A DNA stretch of 64,000 nt from Bacillus massilinigeriensis (GTDB taxonomy: Bacteria; Bacillota; Bacilli; Bacillales; Cytobacillaceae): positions 1,270,409 to 1,334,408 of the forward strand of contig NZ_LT630337.1 of assembly GCF_900117315.1 (NCBI RefSeq). Direction: 5' to 3'. Below the pieces are notes generated by a model. The model was not told the origin of the DNA. It did not search any database and was given only the letters and a program-made list of their open reading frames with translations. Below are positions 41,331 through 51,249 of this stretch, piece by piece (position 1 is the first letter of the stretch; the number at the start of each line of letters is the position of its first letter). A program made the translations under genes and the position numbers.

Positions 41331-42110
41331 TTATTTGTTCACTTTGTTCATTACTTTTTGAAGCGATTGACGCAATTTAAAAATGGCCTTTGAATGTATT
41401 TGTGATATTCTTGAGGTCGACAAATTTAAAACCTGTCCTATCTCGGTTAATGTTAGTTCCTCTTTGTAAAATAAACTCAGAACTAGCTGCTCATTATCAT
41501 TTAATTGAGAGATATGACTAGCTAAATCCTTTATATTTTCATCCTGAACTACTTTGTCCTGAGGGTCTAATGCCTTTTCATCTTTGATATGATAGGAATG
41601 ACCTTCTTTATCTTCAGGATCATTTGTGCGATCATCCATTGAAACAAAATTCGCAAAATAGTATTCATTAATAGTGGTATAGACTTCTTCCTCGCTTAAA
41701 TTCATCTCAGTCGCGATTTCTGATACCTCTACGTTCCTCATAAATCTTTGCTCAAGCTTTTCTATGGTTGCCTCAATCTTTTTAGCCTTTTCTCTTGTTC
41801 CTCTTGGAAGCCAATCTTCTTTTCGTAATCCATCTAAAATGGCACCCCTTACTCGAAAAGAAGCATAAGTATCGAATTTCAGATCTCTCTTTGGATCGAA
41901 TTTTTCTAATGCGTCGTATAGTCCCATCATGCCGAGACTTCTAATATCATCTCTTGAAACGTTTTTCGGAAGAGTTACCGAGATTCGTTGAACATGGTAG
42001 TTTACTAATGGCATATATTTTTTCACCAAAAGATTTCCTGCTTCGGAATCTCGAGATTGAATCCAATTCTCCCAAATCTTTTGTTCTTCTGTCGTGGAAG
42101 CTTGTACCAT
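41331..42110 (-). CDS. sigD: RNA polymerase sigma factor SigD (FliA type)
   Basis: Sigma-28 factor for late flagellar, chemotaxis and autolysin genes. The 259-aa protein has region 2 with GLYDALEKFDPKRDLKFDTYA and RVRGAILDGLRKEDWLPR, and region 4 with LTLTEIGQVLNLSTSRISQIHSK-type helix-turn-helix (here ELTLTEIGQVLNLSTSRISQ). The ATG at 42110 is preceded by AAGGAGGA; a longer frame to 42176 would cover a promoter and is rejected. Unusually, a strong terminator and an extended -10 promoter lie between cheD and sigD, so it may be partly independent of the fla/che operon. Confidence 0.95.
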   Translation of the reverse strand: MVQASTTEEQKIWENWIQSRDSEAGNLLVKKYMPLVNYHVQRISVTLPKNVSRDDIRSLGMMGLYDALEKFDPKRDLKFDTYASFRVRGAILDGLRKEDWLPRGTREKAKKIEATIEKLEQRFMRNVEVSEIATEMNLSEEEVYTTINEYYFANFVSMDDRTNDPEDKEGHSYHIKDEKALDPQDKVVQDENIKDLASHISQLNDNEQLVLSLFYKEELTLTEIGQVLNLSTSRISQIHSKAIFKLRQSLQKVMNKVNK

Positions 42111-42146
42111 TGTAATCCTCCTTAAAACGTTACCATCCTTACCAAC

Positions 42147-42176
42147 ATTATACCAAAAACAGAATAACATGAACAA
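42147..42176 (-). promoter_or_regulatory. Putative sigma-A extended -10 promoter of sigD
   Basis: TTGTTC (42171-42176), an 18-bp spacer and TGGTATAAT (42147-42155) on the minus strand: a consensus -10 with the TGn extension. Transcription would begin near 42140, giving a 30-nt leader ending at the SD and ATG of sigD. Confidence 0.65.
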
Positions 42177-42181
42177 AGCTA

Positions 42182-42219
42182 TTCATAAAAAATCAGCCGA
42201 TCTATAAGCGATGGCTGAT
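42182..42219 (-). terminator. Intrinsic terminator between cheD and sigD
   Basis: On the minus strand ATCAGCC pairs with GGCTGAT, with an inner ATC/GAT, and six U residues follow. The arms are at 42213-42219 and 42192-42198. It lies about 115 bp after the cheD stop. Confidence 0.82.
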
Positions 42220-42334
42220 ATTTATCATAAATCAATGAAGTATTTATATGTTTACCTAATAGTAAAAGTTTTACCATAAAAAACAATAAATCGCGAAACA
42301 GGATTCTATTCAAAGGAAAAAGCTTAATCCAATC

Positions 42335-42832
42335 TTAAATTTCTTTTACACCTTTATTTACAGTTCGAATATTTAACATGCAGCTTTTAGGATTAAATTC
42401 TATTGTTCTTCCACTATTTCCACCGACATCTTCAGCAATGATTGCAATCCGAAGAGCCTGTAATTCTTTTTTTACAGCCTCAACATTTCGTGGGCCAATT
42501 CGCATCATATCATTTCCACTGGCAAAATGAAACATTTGCGCCCCACCGGCAATTTTTGCCCTTAATGCAGTTGAACGTGCCCCATTCTTTATCAATGTAT
42601 TGACTAATTCCTTGACTGCGGTATCCGCATATTTTGCAATATTCATTGATCCTGCTTTGGCAAGTGCGGAATCTGGCAGCATAACATGCGCCAAACCTGC
42701 AAGCTCTTTTCCCTGATCGTATACTACTACCCCAACGCATGAACCGAGTCCTGAAGTGCGGATACAATTAGGGGGGGTCACGATATTCATATCTGCAATG
42801 CCTACTTTAATCACTTGAAGACAATCAGTCAT
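42335..42832 (-). CDS. cheD: Chemoreceptor glutamine deamidase CheD
   Basis: Deamidates receptor glutamines and stimulates CheC. The 165-aa protein has the catalytic cysteine in [12 protein letters not shown] near residue 30 and the histidine in [10 protein letters not shown] near 48, followed by KIAGGAQMF near 93. Its ATG overlaps the cheC stop by 8 bp. In Bacillus CheC, CheD and CheV form an adaptation system parallel to methylation. The 158-bp gap after it is exceptional within this tightly packed operon. Confidence 0.96.
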   Translation of the reverse strand: MTDCLQVIKVGIADMNIVTPPNCIRTSGLGSCVGVVVYDQGKELAGLAHVMLPDSALAKAGSMNIAKYADTAVKELVNTLIKNGARSTALRAKIAGGAQMFHFASGNDMMRIGPRNVEAVKKELQALRIAIIAEDVGGNSGRTIEFNPKSCMLNIRTVNKGVKEI

Positions 42833-43478
42833 TTTCCATAACTCCCAAGGATTGGAAAATGGTGTGAAATGAATCTGGATCTGGAAGTAAGAAGAAATGT
42901 CCCCTTACGCTTTCAGTGATGTTTTCCACTTCTTCATTTAATGCTGTATCAATAACAATAGCATAATCACTTACTTGTGATAATTCTAGTAATCCGAAAC
43001 TGATGATCGCCCCAACCATGTCAATACTCAATGCTGGAACGGAAGGATATAAATCCAAATGAGTAAAATCGGATAAAGATGTTAAATAGGACCCTGCTAA
43101 AATATTCCCTAATTCTTGTAATGCAGAGAGAGCTAATTCGCTATACGGTGGGTTTTCAAAGCTAAACGTAGAATCGCCGATCATATGTTGAATAAACTTT
43201 GTTGCCTGATGCAAAGGCAAAACAAAAAACATACTTCCTGGGGCCTCTCCTTCAATTCGCAAGAAAACCCCAGCCACAACATTTTCAGCTCCTCCTGCCA
43301 TTTCCATCATTTCATCAAATGATACAATTCGAACATCAGGAACCTTCATGTCTATTTTTCTATTTAATAATTGGGATAGTGCAGTCGCAGCATGACCTGC
43401 ACCAATATTTCCGATTTCTTTTAAAACATCTAAATGAATTGTAGAAATCTTATTAAAAAAATTACTGTTATCACTCAT
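42825..43478 (-). CDS. cheC: CheY-P phosphatase CheC
   Basis: Dephosphorylates CheY-P and partners with CheD. The 217-aa protein contains two CheC-type half sites: [20 protein letters not shown] near residue 20 and [20 protein letters not shown] near 115, each with the E..N pair needed for phosphatase activity. No C-terminal SpoA domain is present, which separates it from FliY. It overlaps cheD and cheW by 8 bp each. Confidence 0.95.
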   Translation of the reverse strand: MSDNSNFFNKISTIHLDVLKEIGNIGAGHAATALSQLLNRKIDMKVPDVRIVSFDEMMEMAGGAENVVAGVFLRIEGEAPGSMFFVLPLHQATKFIQHMIGDSTFSFENPPYSELALSALQELGNILAGSYLTSLSDFTHLDLYPSVPALSIDMVGAIISFGLLELSQVSDYAIVIDTALNEEVENITESVRGHFFLLPDPDSFHTIFQSLGVMEND

Positions 43479-43941
43479 GACCCGGTATTCCTTTTGATTC
43501 TAATGGCATTAATACCTTTTCAAGTTCAATTAATATTAGTAATCTCTTATCAATTTTGGCAACGCCCTGAACATACTCTGCTTCTGATACTCCGACGATT
43601 TCTGGCGGTGGTTCGATTGCGTTTGTTGGAATATCTATTACATCATTAGCTGCATCCACAATTAAACCTACATCCATATCCTCTAAAGAAACTATAATTA
43701 CACGAGTATTATCTGAGTATTCCACCTCATCTAAACCGAAACGCGTTCTTAGGTCTATAATTGGTGTGACTACACCTCGTAAATTAATTACTCCTTTTAC
43801 AAAATCAGCAGTACTTGGAACCCTTGTAATATGTTCAACTTTTTCTATGGAACGTACCTGGCTTACAGGTATCGCATATTCTTTTTCTTTAATTTGAAAA
43901 ACAATTAATTTGATATCAGTAGGTTGTAATGTCTCAGTCAT
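43471..43941 (-). CDS. cheW: Chemotaxis coupling protein CheW
   Basis: Scaffold that links CheA to chemoreceptors. The 156-aa protein is a single CheW domain with EYAIPVSQVRSIEKVEHITRV and FVKGVINLRGVVTPIIDLR near residue 45-65 and VGLIVDAANDVIDI near 95. The ATG at 43941 has AGGAGTG 8 nt upstream; a GTG three codons earlier overlaps the SD. It overlaps cheC by 8 bp. Confidence 0.95.
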   Translation of the reverse strand: MTETLQPTDIKLIVFQIKEKEYAIPVSQVRSIEKVEHITRVPSTADFVKGVINLRGVVTPIIDLRTRFGLDEVEYSDNTRVIIVSLEDMDVGLIVDAANDVIDIPTNAIEPPPEIVGVSEAEYVQGVAKIDKRLLILIELEKVLMPLESKGIPGHE

Positions 43942-43973
43942 CGTAATCACTCCTTTAATTTGTTTCTTTTACA

Positions 43974-46016
43974 TTATTTAATTAAGGCATTGCAATCCAC
44001 TATGAGAGCTACTTGTCCGTCACCTAAAATCGTTGCTCCAGAAATTGCAAATACATTGGTTAAATAATTACCAAGAGATTTCAAGACGACCTCTTGTTGT
44101 CCAATAAAGGAGTCAACCACGAGCCCAGCCATTTTATCACCTTTTCGAACGATGACTACTGAATAATACTCATCCTCTTCTTCAAAAACAGGGACTTCGA
44201 ATATTTCTTTTAAGAATAATAGAGGGACAACTCTACCACGGAAATCAATAACTCTCTGATTGTGAGCGTTTAAGATTTCATCCTTTTTAACAATGGCTGT
44301 TTCAATAATTGAAGAGAGCGGAATTGCAAATTTTTCCCTCTGTATTTCAACTAACATTACAGAAATGATTGATAATGTTAGAGGTAATTGAATAGAGAAT
44401 ATGGAACCTGCTCCTTCTTTTGAATCAATTGAAACTGTTCCACCTAGTGACTCGATCGTGTTTTTAACAACATCTAGACCGACTCCACGTCCAGAAACAT
44501 CCGATATCTTTTCTGCTGTAGAGAATCCTGAAGCTAAAATTAGTTCATATACTTGTTTATCTGAAAGCGTGGATGCCATTTGTTCATTGACTATTCCTTT
44601 ACTAATGGCTTTCTTTAAAACCTTTTCTCTACTAATTCCAGCACCATCATCCTCAATTTCAATAAAGACATGGTTTCCACTATGATAAGCTTTAAGTGTG
44701 ACAGACCCTTCCTCATTCTTTCCTTTCGCCTTTCTTGCTTCAGGAGTTTCTACTCCGTGATCAAGTGCGTTACGGATTAAATGGACCAGTGGATCACCGA
44801 TTTCATCAATAACTGTTCGATCCAACTCTGTCTCAGCACCGATAATATCCAAGTTGACTTTTTTCCCAAGATCACGAGCCAGTTGTCTAACCATACGTGG
44901 GAAGCGATTAAATACCGTTTCAACTGGCACCATTCTCATATTGAGGATAATATTTTGTAAATCCCCAGATGTACGAGTCATTCTTTCCACAGTCTCATGT
45001 AATTCTTGATTATTTAGCTCTTTAGAGATTTGTTCCAATCTTCCTCGATCAATAACAAGTTCTTCAAACAAATTCATTAGAATATCCAACCGCTCAATGT
45101 TCACACGGATTGTTTTACTAGCTGTTTGTTTTGGTGAAGGGGTTGTATTTTTCTTCTTATCATCATTTTGTTTCGCTACGACAGGTTCAGAAGTTTGCTC
45201 TTCTTGAAGCTTTTGCTCCATCTGATTATGCGCCTCTTGCTTTTGACGAATATCCTCTAGGGACAGAACCTTTGCTTCTACCTTTTCAACTTCAGATACT
45301 TTCATAATTTTCTTTTCAATATCTTCTTTTGGCTCTTTGGAAATAAGTGTCACTGTAAATTGATAATCAAATTGTTCTTCCTCTAATTGATCAGTGGTCG
45401 GTATGGATTTAATGACTTCACCTAATTTTTCAAGAACTTCAAATACCATGAAAACTCTTGCTGCTTTTAACAAGCAATCTTCTCGTAAACTAATATCGAC
45501 CTCATATGTTTCGAAGCCTTGTTCCTTCGATTGTTGAATGACTGTAAGCTCGAATTCATCAAATTTACTACTTATGTTTACAGGTTCAGCAGTTGCTACT
45601 GCCACTTCTTCCTTCGTGCTTTGAACAATTGGACTTTCACCTTTTTCAATTAATTCTAGCTTGCCAACCACTTCAGTTACATTTCTTTTTCCGTCTCCAC
45701 CCTCAGCGATAGAAGCAACCATTGCTTCAAGGTCGTCAATAGCTAAAAAGACCACATCTAAAACTTCAGGAGTGACCACAATCTTGTGATTTCTTATTGC
45801 ATCAAGGACATTCTCCATCTTGTGGGTCAAATTAGCTAAATCCTCATATCCCATCGTCGCTGACATACCTTTTAATGTATGTGCAGAACGAAAAATTTCA
45901 TTTACAATATTCATATCTTCAGGGTTTTTTTCTAACTCTAAAATGTGCTCGTTACATGATTGTAAATGCTCTTTACTTTCTTCAATAAACACTTCTAAAT
46001 ACTGATTCATATCCAT
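43974..46016 (-). CDS. cheA: Chemotaxis histidine kinase CheA
   Basis: Receptor-coupled kinase of 680 aa that phosphorylates CheY and CheB. The P1 domain has phosphorylated H46 in FRSAHTLKGMSATMG. A P2-like CheY-binding domain lies near residues 165-260, a charged linker follows, then P3 dimerisation (VNIERLDILMNLFEELVIDRG-like, near 315). The P4 ATPase has HLIRNALDHGVE, DDGAGIS and GRGVGLDVV, and P5 is a C-terminal CheW-like domain. The ATG at 46016 gives the family start MDMNQYLE; a longer frame begins inside the cheB stop. Confidence 0.96.
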   Translation of the reverse strand: MDMNQYLEVFIEESKEHLQSCNEHILELEKNPEDMNIVNEIFRSAHTLKGMSATMGYEDLANLTHKMENVLDAIRNHKIVVTPEVLDVVFLAIDDLEAMVASIAEGGDGKRNVTEVVGKLELIEKGESPIVQSTKEEVAVATAEPVNISSKFDEFELTVIQQSKEQGFETYEVDISLREDCLLKAARVFMVFEVLEKLGEVIKSIPTTDQLEEEQFDYQFTVTLISKEPKEDIEKKIMKVSEVEKVEAKVLSLEDIRQKQEAHNQMEQKLQEEQTSEPVVAKQNDDKKKNTTPSPKQTASKTIRVNIERLDILMNLFEELVIDRGRLEQISKELNNQELHETVERMTRTSGDLQNIILNMRMVPVETVFNRFPRMVRQLARDLGKKVNLDIIGAETELDRTVIDEIGDPLVHLIRNALDHGVETPEARKAKGKNEEGSVTLKAYHSGNHVFIEIEDDGAGISREKVLKKAISKGIVNEQMASTLSDKQVYELILASGFSTAEKISDVSGRGVGLDVVKNTIESLGGTVSIDSKEGAGSIFSIQLPLTLSIISVMLVEIQREKFAIPLSSIIETAIVKKDEILNAHNQRVIDFRGRVVPLLFLKEIFEVPVFEEEDEYYSVVIVRKGDKMAGLVVDSFIGQQEVVLKSLGNYLTNVFAISGATILGDGQVALIVDCNALIK

Positions 46017-46036
46017 TCGCCTTACACCCCTCGGCA

Positions 46037-47137
46037 TTAAACATATTTCAAAATCGATTCTGCTATATGCTCTACATTTTGAACTTCATCTATCTGGTTT
46101 GTTAATATTGCTGCTTTTGGCATTCCAAAAACTATGGATGTTTCTTTTGATTCTGCAATTGCTTTGACTATCCCATTTTTTTTCAATGCTTGTAATCCCA
46201 AAGAACCATCAGAACCCATACCGGTCATGACAACTGCAATTTTTGCCATGTCGTTAATTTCGCTAATGGATTCAAACATCACATCAACAGATGGACGATG
46301 ACCATTTCTTGCTGGAGTTTGGTCAATCTTCACTGCTAACCTTGTGCCTACCTTCTGAACCTTAAGATGGTATCCTCCAGGGGCAATATAAGCTGTCCCT
46401 TTTTTAAGGATTTCACCATCTTCCGCTTCTTTGACTGAAATTTCTGAAAGTGAGTCCAATCTATTTGCCAAGCTTTTTGTAAAACCTGGTGGCATATGCT
46501 GCACAACAAGTACAGGTGCATCCAAATTTTTTGGTAGCTTGGTTAAAACATGTTGTAAAGCCCTTGGACCTCCAGTGGAAGTACCTATACAAATTACTTT
46601 TTGTAGTGATTGATTCCAGTTAATAGAAATCGATTCCTTATTACTAGATACTCCTTTTGGTTCTATTTTACTATAGTTATTAGTAGATTTTGAACCATTT
46701 TTTCCTATAGAAGGTAATTTTACAAGTTGCTTCATGTTTACTTTACTAGCAGAAATTACTTTTTCATAAAGCTCGTCCTTAATCTTGTGAAGATCTAAGG
46801 ATATTGCCCCAGACGGTTTGGCGATAAAGTCAACCGCTCCAAGTTGAATAGCCTGTACAGTGTTTTCCGCTCCCTCAAACGTTGTGCTAGATAGCATTAC
46901 TACTGGAACGGGGTTTTCTCTCATAATGAATTTTAAAGCCTCTAAACCGTTTAATACCGGCATCTCAATATCCATTGTTACAACATCAGGCTTTAATTCA
47001 TTAATCTTTTTGATAGCATCCTGCCCATTTCGAGCAGTACCAACCACTTGGAACCGTGAATTTTCCGAAAAAAAGTCTTGAATTAATTTTCGCATAAAAG
47101 CTGAGTCGTCTACGACAAGTACCTTAATTCTTTCCAC
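46037..47137 (-). CDS. cheB: Protein-glutamate methylesterase CheB
   Basis: Response-regulator methylesterase of 366 aa for receptor adaptation. The receiver domain has DDSAFMRKLI and the phosphoacceptor in VVTMDIEMPVLNGLEAL near residue 55. The C-terminal domain has the catalytic serine in IGTSTGGPRAL near 183, histidine in VQHMPPGFTKSLA near 210 and aspartate in MGSDGSLGLQAL near 307. It lies between flhG and cheA, 9 bp after flhG. Confidence 0.96.
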   Translation of the reverse strand: MERIKVLVVDDSAFMRKLIQDFFSENSRFQVVGTARNGQDAIKKINELKPDVVTMDIEMPVLNGLEALKFIMRENPVPVVMLSSTTFEGAENTVQAIQLGAVDFIAKPSGAISLDLHKIKDELYEKVISASKVNMKQLVKLPSIGKNGSKSTNNYSKIEPKGVSSNKESISINWNQSLQKVICIGTSTGGPRALQHVLTKLPKNLDAPVLVVQHMPPGFTKSLANRLDSLSEISVKEAEDGEILKKGTAYIAPGGYHLKVQKVGTRLAVKIDQTPARNGHRPSVDVMFESISEINDMAKIAVVMTGMGSDGSLGLQALKKNGIVKAIAESKETSIVFGMPKAAILTNQIDEVQNVEHIAESILKYV

Positions 47138-47146
47138 ACAGAAGCA

Positions 47147-48013
47147 CTACCTTTCAAAGAGAAATTGCTTTAACTTTGAAACAAAACGAAAAGCACTAGA
47201 GCTTTGGCTTTGATTTAAATTATCGTTTACATATCGTTCGGTAATATCAAGTATTGCCTTCGTTGCAGGCGAATTAGCATTAAATAATGTATATGGAATT
47301 TGCCTTTTTACAGCCTGATGAATAGAACGATCCTCAGGAATCAATCCAAATGCGCTTGTGTCTTTTTCAAGAAATTGTTTAACAACCGTTTGTAATCGTC
47401 GCATTGTATCTTTTCCCTCTTTTTCAGATTGTACACGATTGACAACAATATAAAAAGGTATCGATTGATTTAATAAATGAATATATTTCATCATTGCGTA
47501 AGCATCTGTTATGGAAGTTGGTTCTGAAGTAGTTATCACCACAACTTCGTCAACTGAAAGAATAATATTGAGTGCCTCATCACTTGCTCCGGCACCCATA
47601 TCAAAGATAATATAGTCATAGTTGACAAGCAATAATGACAATTCCCCCATAAACCGACTAGTTTCTTCTTTATCCATTTTCACTAGCTGTGAAAGTCCTG
47701 TGCCTCCTGCTATTACATCTAAGTTATTTAAACCTTTCATTATTACATCTTTTAATGAGACATTTTGATTAATAAAATCAACAATCGAATAATCTGGTGT
47801 CTGCCCCATTAGAATATCAAGATTTCCCATGCCAATATCCATATCAAATAGTAACACGGCATTTCCACGCTTAGCCAAGGAAATGGCAAAATTTAACGAA
47901 AAGTTCGATTTTCCAACTCCGCCTTTTCCACTTATTACTGCGAGTGTCTTTGTTTTCCTTCTAGAATCCATCGACTTCAACTGATTTCTTAAACCTTGAG
48001 CTTGATCATTCAT
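47147..48013 (-). CDS. flhG: MinD-like flagellar ATPase FlhG (YlxH)
   Basis: ParA/MinD-family ATPase of 288 aa that controls flagellar number or placement and C-ring assembly with FlhF and FliM/FliY. The deviant Walker A GKGGVGKSNFSLN lies near residue 30, with DMDIGMGNLDILMG near 57 and FDMGAGASDEALN near 140. A DQAQGLR-type N-terminus, which stimulates FlhF GTPase, is visible (MNDQAQGLRNQLK). The ATG at 48013 overlaps the flhF stop by 8 bp; a longer frame to 48091 lies within flhF. Confidence 0.94.
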   Translation of the reverse strand: MNDQAQGLRNQLKSMDSRRKTKTLAVISGKGGVGKSNFSLNFAISLAKRGNAVLLFDMDIGMGNLDILMGQTPDYSIVDFINQNVSLKDVIMKGLNNLDVIAGGTGLSQLVKMDKEETSRFMGELSLLLVNYDYIIFDMGAGASDEALNIILSVDEVVVITTSEPTSITDAYAMMKYIHLLNQSIPFYIVVNRVQSEKEGKDTMRRLQTVVKQFLEKDTSAFGLIPEDRSIHQAVKRQIPYTLFNANSPATKAILDITERYVNDNLNQSQSSSAFRFVSKLKQFLFER

Positions 48014-49181
48014 GGGGATCGACTCCAAGTAAAATATTCGTAATAACTTCTGGTTTTGCTTCAAGGATGTCCTCAGGAACATTTTGACCATTTGTTAAAT
48101 ACGCGATTCCTATATTATATTTTTGGGTAAGATTCAACATCGCCCCATATGTGGAGGTTTCATCTACTTTTGTGAATATAAACTTATCAATTATAATCGA
48201 GGAAAACTGCTGAAATATCTCTTCCATGTCTTTTTGTTTTGCTGTTAAGGAAAGCACAAGGAATGTTTCAATATTATTCTTAAAGTCCATTTTACCTGAT
48301 AAATCATCCACATACTGCTTGTTACGATAATTACGGCCAGCAGTATCTACTAACACAATATCATAATCAATAAATTTGATTGAAGCCTTTCTGAAATCAT
48401 CCACATTGTAACAAACTTCGATGGGAACATTTAATATTTTTGCATAGGTTTTTAATTGGTCAATTGCTGCAATTCTATAGGTGTCAGTTGTGATAAACGC
48501 AACCTTTTTATGGTGATTCAGAACACACTCCGCTGCTATCTTTGCCAGTGTCGTTGTTTTCCCAACACCTGTAGGGCCGATGACATTGACAAATTTCTTT
48601 TTAAAGGAAATCCCACCATGTGGAATAGCTGAAAGTTTGTTTAATAATATTTCTTTTACACATTGAAGGAGCTCATCCTTTGTTAAATTTGCCCCCTCCT
48701 TGTACCATTTTTCAATAAGTGTACTAAGCAATTCTTCCCTATAATTGGGGTTAATTTCCATAGAAATCAACATTTGCTGTATTTCCTTTATGGGATCTGG
48801 ATAGGAAATATTAATTCCTTCATTATGAGAAGGAAGGTTCTTAATCATATCCTTTAACTCAGCTAATTCCTTGATTAAATCATTAGAGGTTTTCTCTTGA
48901 CTTTTTGTTTTTGGATTAGCTGGTATTAAATAATCCTTTTGAATAACTGAAGTTTCCTTTTGAATTGGAATGGTTTTTTCTTTTATTTTTATGGCTGGTT
49001 CAATTTTAGGTTTTGGGTCTATCGCTGCAATAACCTCAATGCTTCGCTTCTTAAAGAAGCCTAAAAATCCGCCAGTATGAATAACCTTTGAATTTAGAAT
49101 AACAGCCTCATTGCCAAGCTCTGCCCGAATTTGCTTCATTGCTTCTGGCATTGTTGGTGCAATATATTTTTTTATCTTCAT
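48006..49181 (-). CDS. flhF: SRP-like GTPase FlhF
   Basis: Third member of the SRP GTPase family, with Ffh and FtsY; positions flagella. The 391-aa protein has a basic variable B domain (1-130), an N domain, and a G domain with G1 GPTGVGKTTTLAKIA near residue 205, DTAGRNYRNKQY near 280 and TKVDET near 345. The N-terminus MKIKKYIAPTMPEAMKQIR is family-typical. It overlaps flhA by 4 bp and flhG by 8 bp. Confidence 0.95.
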   Translation of the reverse strand: MKIKKYIAPTMPEAMKQIRAELGNEAVILNSKVIHTGGFLGFFKKRSIEVIAAIDPKPKIEPAIKIKEKTIPIQKETSVIQKDYLIPANPKTKSQEKTSNDLIKELAELKDMIKNLPSHNEGINISYPDPIKEIQQMLISMEINPNYREELLSTLIEKWYKEGANLTKDELLQCVKEILLNKLSAIPHGGISFKKKFVNVIGPTGVGKTTTLAKIAAECVLNHHKKVAFITTDTYRIAAIDQLKTYAKILNVPIEVCYNVDDFRKASIKFIDYDIVLVDTAGRNYRNKQYVDDLSGKMDFKNNIETFLVLSLTAKQKDMEEIFQQFSSIIIDKFIFTKVDETSTYGAMLNLTQKYNIGIAYLTNGQNVPEDILEAKPEVITNILLGVDPHE

Positions 49182-51214
49182 TCTATATTCACCACCCCTA
49201 CGCTTTGTACTTCAACATTTGCCTCTAATTCATTATAGGATAAAATCGGAATTTGAGGAAAATAACGTTCTGTTAATTGACGCACATACATCCTTACAGC
49301 TGGTGAACATAGAACGATGGGCGTTTGATTCATTAAGGATAATTGCTCCACTGATTGAGCAATCGATTCTAATATATTTTGAGAATTATTTGGATCTAGG
49401 GATAAATAATTTCCATGTTCAGTATGTTGAATAGCATCTGCTACTAGCTTTTCCACTTTTCCAGATAACGTAACAACCTTGAGGGAATCATTCTGGGAAG
49501 AAAATTGGTTCGTAATTTGTCTAGCTAGAGCTTGTCTCACATACTCAGTTAATAAATCTGTATCAGTTGACATTTTCCCAAAATCTGCAAGAGTTTCAAA
49601 AATAATAGGAAGATTTCTAATGGATACATTTTCTTTTAAAAGCTTAGCAAGAACCTTTTGAACTTCACCAACAGATAATGGATTTGGTGTTACTTCTTCG
49701 ACTAATATTGGATAGCTCTCCTTAAGGTGATCGATTAACTGCTTCGTTTCTTGACGACCAAGTAATTCATGCGCATTCGCCCTTATGACTTCTGTCACAT
49801 GAGTAGATACAACAGAAGGTGGATCAACGACAGTATAGCCAAATATCTCAGCCCTCTCCTTCATCTCCTCTGTAATCCATTTTGCAGGTAGACCAAAGGA
49901 TGGTTCTACTGTGTCAATGCCTTCAATCGAGTCGTCCTCCACTCCTGGACTCATTGCTAAATAATGATCAAGCAGTAATTCACCTCTCGCCATCTCATTA
50001 CCCTTTATTTTTAACCGATATTCATTCGGCTGCAGTTGAATATTATCTCTTATCCTTACAACTGGTATAACAAGCCCTAACTCAATGGCAAGCTGTCTGC
50101 GAATCATGACAATTCTATCTAGCAAGTCTCCACCCTGATTTGCATCTGCTAACGGAATTAATCCGTAGCCAAACTCGAATTCGATAGGATCAATGTTTAA
50201 TAGACTTACAACACTCTCAGGGCTCTTCATCTCATCTGTCTCAATGACTTCCTCGAGCTCCTGCAATTGGCTTTCGTCAGGCTCTGGAATCCGGGTGAAT
50301 CGATACGCTCCTAAAGTTAAGAGGCCGGCAACAGGAATAGTTAAAATATCACTAATTGGTGTGAATAATCCTAATAAAAATATGGTTCCAGCTGTGACAT
50401 ACAGCATTTTTGGAAATGCGAATAATTGTTTTGTAATATCCTGTCCAAGATTTCCGTCGGATGCAGCACGGGTTACAACGATACCAGTAGCTGTTGATAT
50501 TAACAAGGCTGGAATTTGACTGACAATCCCATCACCCACGGAAAGAAGAGAAAAGTGGGTTGCTGCATCCTGGATTGACATACCCTGCTGCAGCATTCCG
50601 ATAACGATACCAAAGATTAAGTTGATTAAAACGATAATAATCCCGGCAATCGCATCCCCCTTAACGAATTTACTCGCACCATCCATAGCTCCATAAAAAT
50701 CCGCCTCACGGCTAACTTTTTCCCTTCGTTCGCGCGCTTCTTGTTCAGAAATCATTCCTGCGTTTAAATCCGCGTCAATACTCATCTGTTTACCTGGCAT
50801 CGCGTCTAATGTAAATCGGGCTGCAACTTCTGATACACGTTCTGCACCTTTAGTAATAACTATAAATTGAATAATAACCAAGATTAAGAATACAACAAGA
50901 CCAACTACAACATTCCCACCTACAACGAATGTTCCAAAGGTATGAACAACTCCCCCTGCATCCCCTGTAGAAAGGATGGAGCGTGTCGTTGATACATTGA
51001 GTCCAAGACGAAAGAGAGTAAGCAATAATAACAAAGAAGGAAATATTGAAAATTGCAATGGTTCACTCATATTCATCGTTGTAAGCAGTACAAGTAAAGC
51101 TAAAGAAATATTAATGATGATTAAAATACTTAACAACCATGTGGGAAAAGGGATAATCAGCATTGCAACAATTAATATGACACTTAGCAAAACTGACAAG
51201 TCTTTTACTGCCAT
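49178..51214 (-). CDS. flhA: Flagellar export apparatus protein FlhA
   Basis: Core nonameric ring protein of the flagellar type III export gate. The 678-aa protein has about eight N-terminal membrane helices (1-310), with the FHIPEP-family signature RVSEVAARFTLDAMPGKQMS near residue 140, and a large cytosolic domain from about 330 that binds export chaperones and substrates. Its ATG overlaps the flhF start region by convention of this operon: flhA ends 4 bp inside flhF. SD GAGAAAAG-type sequence precedes the start. Gap to flhB is 35 bp. Confidence 0.96.
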   Translation of the reverse strand: MAVKDLSVLLSVILIVAMLIIPFPTWLLSILIIINISLALLVLLTTMNMSEPLQFSIFPSLLLLLTLFRLGLNVSTTRSILSTGDAGGVVHTFGTFVVGGNVVVGLVVFLILVIIQFIVITKGAERVSEVAARFTLDAMPGKQMSIDADLNAGMISEQEARERREKVSREADFYGAMDGASKFVKGDAIAGIIIVLINLIFGIVIGMLQQGMSIQDAATHFSLLSVGDGIVSQIPALLISTATGIVVTRAASDGNLGQDITKQLFAFPKMLYVTAGTIFLLGLFTPISDILTIPVAGLLTLGAYRFTRIPEPDESQLQELEEVIETDEMKSPESVVSLLNIDPIEFEFGYGLIPLADANQGGDLLDRIVMIRRQLAIELGLVIPVVRIRDNIQLQPNEYRLKIKGNEMARGELLLDHYLAMSPGVEDDSIEGIDTVEPSFGLPAKWITEEMKERAEIFGYTVVDPPSVVSTHVTEVIRANAHELLGRQETKQLIDHLKESYPILVEEVTPNPLSVGEVQKVLAKLLKENVSIRNLPIIFETLADFGKMSTDTDLLTEYVRQALARQITNQFSSQNDSLKVVTLSGKVEKLVADAIQHTEHGNYLSLDPNNSQNILESIAQSVEQLSLMNQTPIVLCSPAVRMYVRQLTERYFPQIPILSYNELEANVEVQSVGVVNIE

Positions 51215-51249
51215 TCTTTTCTCCCCAATCTATATTAGAAAATATATCT

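Noticed and set aside
42111-42176. N-terminal extension of SigD
   Set aside because: The extra 22 codons cover the candidate promoter and SD, and the extension is absent from family members as I know them.
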